Positions 23,764 to 36,205 of a DNA stretch of 64,000 nucleotides are shown piece by piece. Positions within the stretch are counted from its first letter, which is position 1; each line of letters begins with the position of its first letter. The stretch is taken from positions 33,321,034 through 33,385,033 of the forward strand of contig NW_019211460.1 of NCBI RefSeq assembly GCF_002443255.2, read 5' to 3'. The position numbers and the translations under genes were made by a program. The DNA comes from Varroa destructor. Lineage: Eukaryota; Arthropoda; Arachnida; Mesostigmata; Varroidae. The notes beneath the pieces were generated by a model, which did not search any database, was not told the origin of the DNA, and saw only the letters and a program-made list of their open reading frames with translations.

Positions 23764-26700
23764 CGAGCACAGTGAAGCCTATCCTTCGCCAGAGATACTA
23801 GAAATAAGGCAGAAGCATTGACTCGATGTGCTTGTTGACATTGTATTAGTTTCATATATGATAGCTAGATGATACCTTCGATGCAGCGTATCCTTCAAGT
23901 TAACAGGTACGAAGCCGAGATAGAAGCGATCTGATATTTTGCATTTTCACGGAGAGATAGCTAGGTATACAATATGATCGAAGTATACACGTATGAGAAC
24001 TCACTTAAGATGCGCAGCTGCAGCCAAATCAGCTTTTGCCGTGATCAACAATTGGAGGAGTAGTGCGAGGTGAAGAGGTGCAACACAGAAAGCCCTTCGA
24101 ACACCGAGGGCGCCAAGGTTACAAAGCGACAAAGCACCAAAGCATTAAGTAATCTACCGCCATCGGTGCACACCTGCAATGTCCATTGACTCGATAGCTC
24201 TTGTCAGTAACAATTCTGGAAGGGGGCTGTTAAGAAAGTGCACGCTAAACTGCCACAATTCCACTTCTGAAGTCCATGCAAGCCTCATCAGGGCATCCCT
24301 ATTTTATCCGCAACCCACTGCGTATTTTGTTATCGAATGCCTCAGATACTGACCACGAACCATTGAAAAATACCTACATGACGACTTCCTCACTTCTGTA
24401 TTCGTTTACCATAAGCGCTGGTTTTATAGTAACATCTAGGACGTACTTTTCGTATCAGGAAACCAATGCAGAGTAAACGATGTATTTAAATAGCGTTCTT
24501 TAAATTAGGAAAAGAACGTATTCGGTGTGTGGTACATTTGTGGCCTGCGGACTTATTCATGAGGCAGGCATCAAACCACCTGACTATCCGAAATCTATTA
24601 TTATTATCATCAAACTCCTTGTTGCAATAAAAAAAAACATTACAGAGAGCTATTTGATCGAGTTGCCATAATAACTAACAGTGGTGAACGCGTACTTCAG
24701 CCGTAAGCGATACTTCTTAATGCTATTCAGAAATGATCGAAAGTAAGGGTGGTACGAAAGATTTAAGCCCAGCATACACAGTCTGATCGAGGGAGCGAGA
24801 AATCAGATCCGTGTGCCAAAACGTAACAAATCATAATACATAAAACTAACCTCTGCTCACAACTCATGCCATTTTACTACTTATACAATTTGTATGAATA
24901 AAGAAAGTTATTTATAGAAATACTTTTTGAGTCGGTAAACAGTCAATAGAAGACCGATACGAAATAGGAAAAATATAATGTGAGAAGTTTTCAAAAAAAA
25001 AAAAAAATGCGTGAAGTGTAACCAGAGTTTATGCATATAATGAAGGACAGTTGTGAAGTTTCGACACGCCCTGTAATGAAAAGTGTAAGCGCCTAATTTA
25101 CTGGTAACCATTACGGTGCATCTACTCAGAATGTAAACTTCCTTGAGATTTCGGTACAATCGTTAGTGAGTAAAAGCTACAGAACCGATTCTATCCGACA
25201 GGTATCACTGGTCCTGTTTTTTCCTGATTTATTGAAGTTTTTTGTTGCCTAAATTGGCTATTATTGTTGCCCGGCAGTATGCTGCTTTGTCTAGTAGGAT
25301 CACCTCGACTTTATCACTGCCAACATTTGATAATTCTGAGTGTACGTAATGCCTAGACCATCAGAAATCGATACCCAGAGTTTCACTTAGAGAAATAGGC
25401 GGTCTTAGGTAGCTATTAACACTGCTAAAGCATTGCTTTTTGAAAAATCAAGAGAAACTAACTTAGCACTATCGTTGCTAGTATAAATAATAACCAAAAG
25501 GTAAGATGCCAACTATTTTTCATCTATAATAAGATAAGCCCTATCAAGATAACAACTCGTTTAATTTTTTCTTGTTGTAACCTGCCAAATACAAATTGCG
25601 CAATCTCTGTACAACTCCTACAACTTACGATCCTGTCATTTTTTCTCCGCTGTCGTGATATGGAAATTTAATGAAAGCTCTTACACTAACCGTATGTTAC
25701 TCTGGAAGGAAAACACCCTAAACAAACTTTAAGCGGACCTCTTTATAATAATAGTTCGATAAAATAAAGAAAAGACCTCATCTTAGCCCAAAAATTTAAC
25801 TGTCAATTATCATTTATAGTGTCGCTGTCACGCAAAAGCCGAAGTCGGAATGTAAGAAGCAACTTTTTTTTACGAAGCTAATGTAAGTAAAAGTAACTTA
25901 AAAGTTTAAAAATCTCCAAGTAACCATATAATAGTAGGGTTATCAATGAGTGTGTGAACTTAAAAGTTCATCTTGTAAATTTAGCAAATCACCTGCATAA
26001 GTTCTACGGTAGCAGCATGTAGCCTGGTTTCTGATTTGTTTACCCCACGCTTGCTTTCTCCTTGCCGTACATATGACAATGCTTTAGAAATAAGTTTCCA
26101 CTTATCATTACTTATACAATTATACTATGTCGCTTACTTATACTGCTCTTATTTGATTAATTAGAAATCATCATGACAATTAATTTCATGTTAGCGACCA
26201 TAGTCTTCGATTTAGTTTTCATTGGGCTTCATACCCACATCGGCGATACAAGTGCTCTATGTTTCTAGGCGAATTATTAATTCAGGTCTGTTCCCTACAC
26301 ATTTGGGTCCGCCGGATATCAATGAATAGGAATGCTTGTCTACTCATAAAAATCTTTAGATAATAACAATCTTAAATAATAATAAGGAAAAGTTAAATAT
26401 ACTGCCTCTGCATAGTTTTATTCCGTTTAAACTATTTAGCAAACCGTGACACCTCCGTAGATCTTGTATGGTCTGTGTAGCATGCATTGATACAATATAC
26501 AAACAGGCTCGTTTACTGAATTCGCTAACATACATCCTTTTCTTGGCCCAAATTGAAATTAAGCAATGTAATATATCTGATAGCCTCATTACAGCCTAGG
26601 AACTTATCTGCAAGAAACTCTGCGTCTTTGTGACAGCAGAGACGTTGTCGTCTTGGCAAAATATTACCGATGAGGCGAGTCCTTTCAGACATCGTGGATT

Positions 26701-27564
26701 TCCTGCATTAAATGTGTGTTCGATGATTAGCTGATCTGAGCTGGTTATAATGCAGGTCACCTCATCGTACAGGGAAATATCTCTTTTTGTTGGGAAAATT
26801 TTCTACACCATGTCTCTATTCCGAAAGCAGCCATAAACGAAGCTGGTCAAATGCACATCCCTTCATTCCGCGGTAGAAAATACAGTGTACTGCAAACATC
26901 TAGGTAGACTTTGCGTTTGCGGACCGGAATCAAGGGTGCAATTGCTTTTCAATAGTCAACATTGATACGTCATTGTGCATAAGGCCAAAGGCTAGATGAA
27001 AGTAGCCTTCTCTGGCAAAGCACAGAAACTTCACGACTGTCTGTATAGAATATCGTTGCCCCTCCTGGCGCTGCTGGAGAGTAGAAACGTTTTCGTTGCG
27101 TTGTCACTTTCGGTTTAGGAGATTCGCTAAGTTGTCGTCGATTAGCTAGTCATCGTTACGATGACGAAGTTCATCAAAAAGGCTAAGTTTCGAAGTTACC
27201 GAATTACTACTTTTACTTCTCTAAACTTTTTTTTTCTTTCTTTCTTTCTAAACACATAAGTACGTCGTAGATCCAAGTCACTGTTTACCGTTCCCACAGT
27301 TTGAAGAAAAATTACTATACTGAACAATTAGTGTGTCGTATTCTGTACGTCTGTGACTGCGCTACCTTTACCATTTATCGAACCACATGGTTGTCCGGTT
27401 TATTCCTGCTGTGGATGGCTCCTTCCTTCTCTAGAGGCACGATAAAGCGAGTACAGTTTACTTTTATATCGAGCTTCGTGTACATATGCATCTGACTGCA
27501 TAGGCTGTAAGCTACATAAATTTAGGACTTAAAAAAGGTATTAAGTAACACATTTCACTCAGAC

Positions 27565-27722
27565 GACAGTGTCTTTTTGTTTCGAGTTTTACGTCAGGTA
27601 TCGCCTGATTCCCATCCACCGTAAAACGTACCGTGTGTCTGATGGGTTTGAAGCCAGACCGCAACGTGTCCCTAGGATTAGCAAGCGAATACGTTACCCA
27701 CGAGGCTATCACGGGAACACAG
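27565..27722 (-). mobile_element. tRNA-derived SINE, copy 3
   Basis: On the minus strand TAGCCTCGTGGGTAACG (A box) is followed by GGCTTCAAACCC (B-box position) and the shared tail (plus form TTTTACGTCAGGTATCG). It matches copies 1 and 2 along about 155 bp with scattered substitutions. Confidence 0.7.
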
Positions 27723-28435
27723 CGATAATGCGTACCTCTACAAAAGAAGTTTGATCTTTTATTCTAAACGTCTGCAGAAAACAATTAGCCAACCGGTAAG
27801 AATTAAGTATATCTTCATCTCTCTAGAAACAGAAAGCTGAATTAACATCAGTAGTAACAGTTTGTGACCCTGATGACAGTTGACGAAGGCTGCTGTGAAC
27901 AACCGTCGAACAAAAATCCGGGTAACAGTTAATAGGCCGGTGTTTATAGGAAATAAAAGTTAGCGGCGTTCGTTACCCCAAAGACAACTGGCTCAAAACG
28001 TTTACAGTTTTTGAGATGTTCTTTCGGTGTGGAAACGACATTTTTAGCTAGCTCTGTTTATTTAACAAATTTTTGTCGAGACATCTTTTAGTCTGTGAAC
28101 GGCATCCAGCGAATTCAAAGGACTACACATAATTTCAAATCTGAAGAAAAGGACTTTTTATTCTAAGTTACTTGAAACCATAATCACTCCTAACAACTAA
28201 ACAGTTCAGGTTACAGATGACTATTTCAAATGAATTACAACGTTATTGGGTTAACCCAAACTCAGCATTCTCAGATCTTCAGACAATGCGTCGTTCGTCT
28301 CTCCACTTCCGCTTAATAATTTATATTGTTATAGGCCTTAGAAGAAATATGTCATGCTCCTGTAATGAACTCTCTTGCCTTTTTGCACTGTTCCACCTAT
28401 AACACATATCAATTATATTTTTAGTTTTACCACAG

Positions 28436-28570
28436 CTAGCAATCAAGGAGTTATCATTAAAATAGGACTACTGGCCGACTTGGCCGCTTTTCAGCTGGTG
28501 CGAGGTCGACACGAATGGAAAGCTCACTACGTCAAATGTTCTGAGGGTGCCATCAGCCTCATGGTACACG
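28436..28570 (+). CDS. isolated coding-like exon, phase 1-1, unrecognised
   Basis: A pyrimidine-rich acceptor (TTTTAGTTTTACCACAG) and a donor G|GTAGGCGAG bound 135 nt. Read as two nucleotides, 44 codons and one nucleotide, it is open and has balanced coding composition: IIKIGLLADLAAF, HEWKAHYVKC, then ISLMVHG. A phase 1-1 exon can be skipped or inserted without a frame change and is typical of extracellular modules. The alternation of strands (HYVKC, ISLMVHG) faintly recalls LamG/TSPN-type beta sandwiches, but I do not recognise it. I found no partner exons, so it may belong to a gene with long introns or be accidental. Confidence 0.35.
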
Positions 28571-28599
28571 GTAGGCGAGCCAATAGCCAGGCTCAGACC

Positions 28600-31500
28600 T
28601 CTGTAGTTATATGACTCTCATCTTTAAGCCGTATATCGTATAGTATAGGAAGATGTTAGCATAGCCAATGAGATTGCTGTGCGGTGGTACCTCTCCACTG
28701 GCGTACCGCAATATAGCCACAGACCACGTCGAAGAGTCGCTGCGTCTCTCGGGGGGCGCGAAGCTTGGACCGACCGCGCAACGAGCAAGTAAGGAAGGAA
28801 CTAAGATGGTCCTACTGGTAGAAGGTAAGAGAGCGACCAGTAGCAGGGAATGAGCCAGCGAAAAGGGGATGGGGCGCTAAAGATCCCTTTTCTCCAGCGG
28901 GTGTCTTTTCCGGCTGCTGCTGGTAGCTGAAACGGGCCAAAGCAGACCAGGACAGGTTTGGCGAAGCAAGCTGAAGGGGCGCGTGAACCTTCCCGGTGTG
29001 GGCTGCTGATAGTGGCGGTTGTGGTGCTAGCAGTATTGGTAGCGCAAACGGCAAGGCGGCAGTATCCCTCCACAAGTCCCAGACCGGTCGGCAAAAGGCC
29101 AAGGGAAGAAATAGCCTCTATCTTGTGAGGGGTTCTCTTTGAGCAAAATTCTCCTTCTCTGCTCCGCTTCTCGTCTGAGCCTTGGGTATCCCACACCCAG
29201 TGGGGCAAGGGGTTGGGGAAGTAAGAGGAAAGAGCTAGCTAGAGAAGTATACCCCTCCTCCAGTAGTGCAAAGCTTACTTATAACGCTCACTCACAATGG
29301 TGGTCTGCGTCCCCGATTTTGGTTCGTTGCCTCCTCCTTCTTTTCCTGCTGAATGATCCCCTCGTCCGCTTTTCATGTTGTCCCCTTACCTTTGCCTCGT
29401 CACTCTAGAAGTGAGTGGGGTACCCACTAACTGTACACGTCGGTGTTACTTGGATCTCGGCCATTATGCGAGGGTTCCCTCGTTCGTCTGGGTGTATTTG
29501 TGTGCGCGTGCGAGGGAAACCGAGGAACCGAGCGAGAGGGGAAAAGGGGTTCTACTAAGTTGCGCGGCTTGATGGCTGACTGCTTGGCTGTAACTGCGTG
29601 TTGAAGCAAGGGGGTGTGGTGAGAGCATGTGTGTATGTGTCGGTCCCCACGCCTTGCCCAAACGGTCCTCCACCCCACCAAAGAGAAGCTTCTGAGCTTG
29701 CCAGTCATTCACCCAACCAGCGAACCGACCTACCTCCTTTCGGAGTGACGAGGGTCGAATGAAAGTTCTTGAAAAGCACTAGCTCTCGTGTCATTGATAG
29801 GTTTTCATGACCATATTTACTACTAAGTGTAACAAAAAACTTGTAAAACGTTACTTATGTGAACATTATTTCTTGATTAGTTTTAAGCAATTCTTTGGTA
29901 TAACGTCGTTTTGCATCGATTGATAAATTTTTCAAACAAATTTCTATAGGTTGGCAGGTCATATAATGCTCGCGAGAGTTCTGTAATGCCAGGATGTGCG
30001 TAGTCACCTCGAAATTTTCGGGACACCGGCGTTCTGCGTAAAATCGAAAGATAGGAACGGTCTTTTACTTAAACCACTTCGCCTCCTATAGCGGTAGTCT
30101 GCTAGTACTTTTCTCTTAATAGAAAGAGACGCAGAATATGTGTTTGTGTTGCTTTTGGTATTAGCTTCTATATCAATACAGCGATGGGCACGCCAACTAA
30201 GTTAAACATCAGGCAATATTTGCCGAAGTTCTGTGCGTTCACCCGCCAATTGCCCGCTTGACTTAGACGGCGCATGAAAGGAATATCAAGCATGGTAAGA
30301 TGCTGAAAAAATAAGACTAATTATTTGTCAGAGTGCCTAATATTATACCATTTGAAATATAAATTCGATTATGTTAGGCATCTTTGGATGGGATACATTT
30401 CACTATTGCTTGTATTAACGTGGGAGTCCCTGTTGTTCACGAGCCCTACAAAAAGGCTCGTGCCTTTTTCACCGACGAGCCAGTTACTCCACTTCCTCAT
30501 GCTCCTTTACGCCCGATCTTGGTGGCTTCCTCCTCTTCAGTTCCCTGGCGAGTTTGTCGTCGTCTGCCCCGTCTCCCATCCTCAGTATGTCCCGTTCGTT
30601 ACGAGTGCATTATTGGGAAGTAGTAGGTATCTGTGTGGCTCTGTGTGTGTAAGGTGGTAGAAAGAATCCCCCACATTCATTCTTGGTCTGGCTATCAAAG
30701 CCAAGCCACCACAGTTGTATTCAGGCATCCCTGTGCAGTCAACGGACCAGTAGTCGGCCTCTGCAGGATCAGTAGGAAGCCATCAGGGTATTGTAGGGCG
30801 AGTAGATTCCGGAGATAGCGGAATGGTAGCGTAGAAAAGGTGGCCGAGTGTGGGCTGGCTCGCGGGCTTTAGGGGGCTCAACCATAATCCAGTCACTCCC
30901 CGATGACGTCAGCAGAGTGAGCTCTGCTGTGACCAACTCAGCCACCAACTATCCTAGCGTCCTGTTCGCTTGCGACATCCGAGAGGCTGAAAGCCGCTCT
31001 CTCGCTAAGCTTTCTGCTGCTTCTGAAAAAGAGAGCACAACCCCACACCGTACAAAGGCGGAAGGGAGGGAAAGACGGGAGGCTGGTACAGCGAGTAGAA
31101 ATGGGAGCTGCTTATGAAGAAAAAAAAACCGAGGCGCGACGCGCCTTGGTCACCCCCCTATAGTCAGTCGAGCCAGCGATCTGACGAGATGGCTGCCCGC
31201 CTGACCGATGCTGCTGCTATCGTCGGCTTGCGGCACGGGACCCACCATACGACGATCGGCGCCATAGAGGACAACTAAGGGAAGAAGACAACCAACCCAC
31301 TCTCCCCTGGCTTTTGACGGTGGCAGCGCCTCTGTTGAAAGCGCCCCCCTTCGCCTTCCCGCCACTCCTTGAATTTGGCTGAGGAACCATCCAGGCAGCT
31401 ATCGAGCGTCAGAGCGGTCAGGTCCATTACGCACAGTGGCAAGCGGATATGGAAGTCTTCACACATGGGGTAGGGTGGGCGTCAGAAAGAACAACGGTGA

Positions 31501-31750
31501 AAATGGTTGTATGGACGTATGCGCGGTGTGTGTTTGTCGAACTCTCCCGCATTATCTTTCTTGACCCACGCTTGAAAAATGGGGCAGAGACGTTATTGTA
31601 GCTTGGGCTTAGTCTTGCACTCGGGCTAAGTCTGCGGTTGGAAACGGATTTTTTGAATATCGCACACATCGTGCTACCCGCTGACTCTATGGTTCGTTCG
31701 TTACTTGAGTTCGTTTCAAAGAACATGCAGAGTCTTTTGTTTGTGCTATA
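28600..31750. other. GC-rich block without a convincing gene
   Basis: Base composition shifts to GC-rich for about 3 kb, with many overlapping short frames on both strands and a CT/AG-rich character. No domain, long frame or splice chain was found. It could hold non-coding exons, a promoter region or enhancers. Confidence 0.45.
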
Positions 31751-32539
31751 TTACGATGGGTAGTACGTAGTAAGAGATCATTTCGTCCTGAGCATTTAGC
31801 TATATTTTTCATTGGTTAAAAGAGGCCTGCTTTTCTTTCTCTTAATCTTAGTCTTAAATTACATAACTTTTAAGCTGATAGTAGACACACCGAAAACGTC
31901 GAGGGACTTCTAATGATATCAAGACCAACTTGTCGTTCTCTATGTACACTAAATAGAGCTCTCAGCATATAATAGAAGCCTTTATATTCTTAAAAAAATT
32001 CATATAAAAATATCATACTACTAATACATTATAAAAGCGGCCCGCTGCCAGTTATGTATTTTGAGCATTCTGTTATCGACGGTCGAAGAAGCTGAATTTC
32101 TCCGACGACTCGCAGCACGGGGTCGCAGTTCAAAGCGGCAAAGAGGGTAACGTAAACAACCAGTCTACAGTCTGGGAAGGCTACAAATGTGTGAAAGCTA
32201 GCGGCACAGAAGTGAGAATAGGTTACCATCTACATAAATAAACCACAGATCCAGCCATATTCGGCGCAAACTTTAGATAGTACCTTACATTGGACCTTTG
32301 TACAAATGATGGATCTGAGTTACATTAGGGTTCGACGATTTTTCAGTTAACTTGCTAAGAGCCTCCGGCGTATCGGTTTTCGATCAGAGGTAACACCGTC
32401 TTAGTCTACGGCTCTGTACGTGCACGTGGGAGTTGGACGTAGCACTCTAGTCAACTACAGGGCCACGCCGAAATGTTTTGCAGTCGACAAAAGTTTGCAC
32501 ACTCGGTACGTGGGAGTCCGATGTAACGAAAGGCCATAG

Positions 32540-33164
32540 CATACGGGCTTCTCGGTGCTTGCAACATTGCCTTCGAAAACTTTCAAACCCAGAAACTGAT
32601 GCAATATGATATACTTATAAGCAGAAGATTCCCAGGTGTGCAAGAAACTCTCGGGTGGCACAAGCTGGGGCTTTGGACAGCCGAACAGGTACGCAGTAAA
32701 TACCCACCAGCAGAACCGAAGCCTGTAATGAGTCGGTAAAGTGTAAGCTGGCCTGAATTGCGTGAATGACTCGAAGAAAATCGGCGATAGCTTTGCTGAA
32801 TGTGTAGGAACCGGCAAGGTATTTGCTGGGAGAGTTTGCTATTATATATTGACAGCTGTCATTTGTTGACAGTTGACAGTTGCAACCTGTCATCACCAAC
32901 ACTGCCCCTAAGACATCCGCCCAGAAAATGCTATCGTTAATTCGGAACTGTGATAATGACATTTTTGACCACAGCGCAAAGCCATAGCACGTGTATGCAA
33001 AAGACAGACTGCATTTGCGTGTTGCTTGCATACCCGACCTTAAGGCCAGTTCCAGGTTCCCTGTACCGTACAGCATTTTGCTTGTATTATATGTTATCGC
33101 TAGTGACCGCATATATTGACATAACCGGTAGTCAAGCTCGTTCAAGAGTTTCAAGTGGCTTCCA
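32540..33164 (-). pseudogene. gustatory-receptor-like C-terminal region, apparently frame-disrupted
   Basis: After an acceptor-like CACCTAG the minus-strand frame opens at 33164 and runs to a stop at 32617-32615. It has LLNELDYRLCQYMRSL, then several hydrophobic stretches and HFTDSLQASVLLVGIY, then VRLS and EFLAHLG. This order resembles the end of an arthropod gustatory receptor: loop, TM5, TM6, then the stretch before TM7. The expected TM7 signature appears as AYKYIILHQF, but in another frame that overlaps the stop (32591-32630). The change of frame suggests a small indel and loss of function. No in-frame ATG near the 5' end marks a start, so upstream exons are missing or lost. The assignment is by pattern, not by search. 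Confidence 0.4.
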
Positions 33165-35291
33165 CTAGGTGTCACTAGGGAGGATTCTCAAAGCAGGCCC
33201 GCTATATAATTTGTGCATTGACTATCATTTAAATGGCACTTTCGACCGCTAAGTTGTTCAAAGAATACAACTTCTTCAAGACATTATGAACTCATCGATA
33301 AAAGGTCGCGTAAACAGCAATTACCGAAATAAACGAAGTGCTGACCCACTGACTTGAGTCGTCCGCTCTTAGACCCATAAAGCGACCGAAAATGGCCACT
33401 TCACCTCGCATTTAACCGCTGCTACAAAAGATGCTCGAACAAAACCACAGTCGTTCGTTCGGTCTTTGTGCACGTTCGTACAGACAAATACTAAGGAATT
33501 GGTTGTAACCTGTGGGATAACGAGGGATTTTACGTACTCGCAACGCAGAATTAGCGACATTTGCATGCCTTCCAAGTGGCGATTAGCGTCAGTGCTTAAT
33601 CTTTTAACGGGCAACAACCGACCATTGTGAAAGACGCAGCACCGACGCCTAATGCCGTCCCTACTCGAACAATAATGTCTCTATAAACTCTGCAAACTGC
33701 TTCGTTTTTGTAGCGGGCAGCTATAAGAGTTGTTTCTAAGAAGTCTGTAATTGAGTCAAGTAAACATAAACGCTACGTGACGCTGTTATCTTTCGGTAGT
33801 CATATGATAAGTCGGCGACCTAACCTCTATGAACAACTCAAAGGCCCTCTCATTGTTTGTGCTCTGAAGTGGCTGGCCTATGAGGAGTTCCTGCCGATAC
33901 GTTCAGTGCGTGCATGCATTGCGCCGAACGACGCACACACAGCTCGGTCGGTGTCTGTCTGCATTTTTACATACCGTCGTCCGTCAACGATTGATCGGTA
34001 AGACCGAAGAAGAGAACAACGTACTTTTTCAATTTATTGTCTACGCTTGTCATAAATATCACATATGGTCCTCGATGCACTTCGCAGCGAGGTTACGAGA
34101 AGGGTGATTGTCTGAGTCTATAGCAGCAGCTGTAGCCGGCTCAATGTCTGTGCAGCGAACATTCTTAAGAGAGAGATGGCGACACGATTGGTTCCAGCGA
34201 GTTAGAGCAACGGTAGAGGATATAATGATAACTTGTTCATTTGCTTATTAGCCAAGTGTGTCGAATTGGTGAAGTTCAAACTTAGCGAGAACTGGAGATG
34301 GGAATGTAGCTGTTTCAACAAGATCGTTGAGTATGCGTGGAGAATCGGTATAATATCGATGCCAAGTAATCCTTAGGCGGACCGTGTCGAAATTAAATCA
34401 ATGTTGGCGTTGATGCATTTATTTCCTATTGTACAAGACCCCACTCGGAAGGGGTCTATAATTTATCGCGTGCAAGCTTTTTTTATTCGTTAACTGCTAA
34501 AAACAGCCCATTAGCTAGCTAAGTTTAAAAATAACGTTCAATATTTTATATTCAAGTTTTCAAGTTGACAGTCGCTAGGAAACTAGACTCATATACATCA
34601 GTCTTAAATTTCGTGCCTAGCTAAGATATGTTCATTTTTAAACTAACTGGCTTTTTGGGTGTCTGACAGTGTAGTTGGGTTCGACAATTACGTACACGAA
34701 CATACCCGCAAAGTGACGTTATTATAGAAAACAGCTGGACTTATCACTAGGCCATTGTTATAGAATAAGGCACTTAAGCGATCTCTGAATATCAAACAAA
34801 TATATTATAAAATTATTACATTATAAAAATTATTAAAAAACAAATGTCTACGTAAAAAATATTGAGCCGCTTCACTCAGAAATTCCAAAAGTGATTTATG
34901 TAAAAAATTTATATATATTGTGAGGTCAACATCTATAAATAATGGCGAGGGGACAGGGTAGATAGGTTAGTCAACGTAATTCTGCATAATGAGGCGTCAA
35001 ACAATCTAGCTTTATAGATTTGTATATATCCACATGACAGACATAAGTGGCACGTATATTTTTTGAAAGAGCCATATACTACATTTTTACACGAAAACTT
35101 AGGCAAAAATTATTATTCTTCCTGTCGCATATATAATCAATTTAATTTTTTTCTTCTTTACCGGAAAATAAGACCTTCTTTCAGATAAAGAAAAAAGCAC
35201 CAAAAATACTTTTTTTTACTTGGTTTTTTTTTTAAATTAACTTTCTGGTAATGAATCTATCATGAAGTGCGCTGGACTTTCTTTACAGAGC

Positions 35292-35311
35292 TAACATATA
35301 ATTATATGTTA
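35292..35311. repeat. 20-bp perfect palindrome
   Basis: TAACATATAATTATATGTTA is self-complementary. It lies in AT-rich intergenic DNA. Confidence 0.85.
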
Positions 35312-35745
35312 ACCCTTTAAGTACCCTATGTATAAAAGAAAATCTTGAAACAAATATTGATATGCGAAAAAGGTGCTCACGACCATCTCAGGCAGACGTC
35401 AAAATGTCCGCAGATGCCGACGGAACATTCAAGCTTGGTCTTCAACTGTTGCTTTATAGTAGCCAAAGAGAATTTTCAGTATGGCTTAACGCGGAACAGC
35501 GGGTTGTCATATATATTGGCTGAATTGGAAAGAATCAGTAATAGATGTAATATTTTAGGTGTTATGTGCCGATTATTCGTTAATTCATAGAAAATCGCTT
35601 CAATCGAGTCAAAAAGCTTGACCCTCGAGATATGTAGAGAAACGTATGGTAAATACTTGTGTATTACGGCATTCACTCCAACCAAACATTTTCTAAATAT
35701 ATCATTAAACGTAGTTTACTAAGCGTTTTAAACAGTGCGGAATAT

Positions 35746-35783
<38 letters not shown>

Positions 35784-36187
35784 CGCTACATCGTGGATTT
35801 TGCACGAATAGCACAGGACAAACAGCGTCTCCATGATTTACAGAAAACGCTAGTCCCTCACTACGAGGGGAAAAAAGAAAGTGAAATAACAGAAGACAAA
35901 TATCTTGAAAGTCGTTTGCGATAAAACTGAATTTGTATATTATCATAGTAAAAGTGCCGATATCCATTTGGCATACAGTATCGCGCTACTTTAGTAAAAT
36001 TTTGCAGTCCAGCGTCATCAGTAACATTGCAGTCCGGTGGTATAATTATGTCAGATATAATTCCCATCAAATTCGGTCTCATTCGACAGTGAATTATCCA
36101 AGAATTAGACTCCTCTTCGATTTCCTATGCAGGCATTAAATTGTCGTTTAAAGTATGTAGGACGCTTATGGCCTTTATTAAAAGGCC

Positions 36188-36205
36188 TTAAGCCTTAAGG
36201 CTTAA
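36188..36205. repeat. 18-bp perfect palindrome
   Basis: TTAAGCCTTAAGGCTTAA is self-complementary and is flanked by further AGGCCTTA/TAAAGCCT half-sites, so several overlapping foldbacks are possible. Confidence 0.85.

Larger units (their letters stand above)
19464..27564. other. intergenic region
   Basis: Apart from the ORF at 23245-23763 and an (AT)n run, nothing is supported. The frames at 21.3-22.5 kb overlap one another on both strands and show no motif or splice signals. Confidence 0.5.

Noticed and set aside
27569..27754. 61-codon plus-strand ORF
   Set aside because: It lies inside SINE copy 3.
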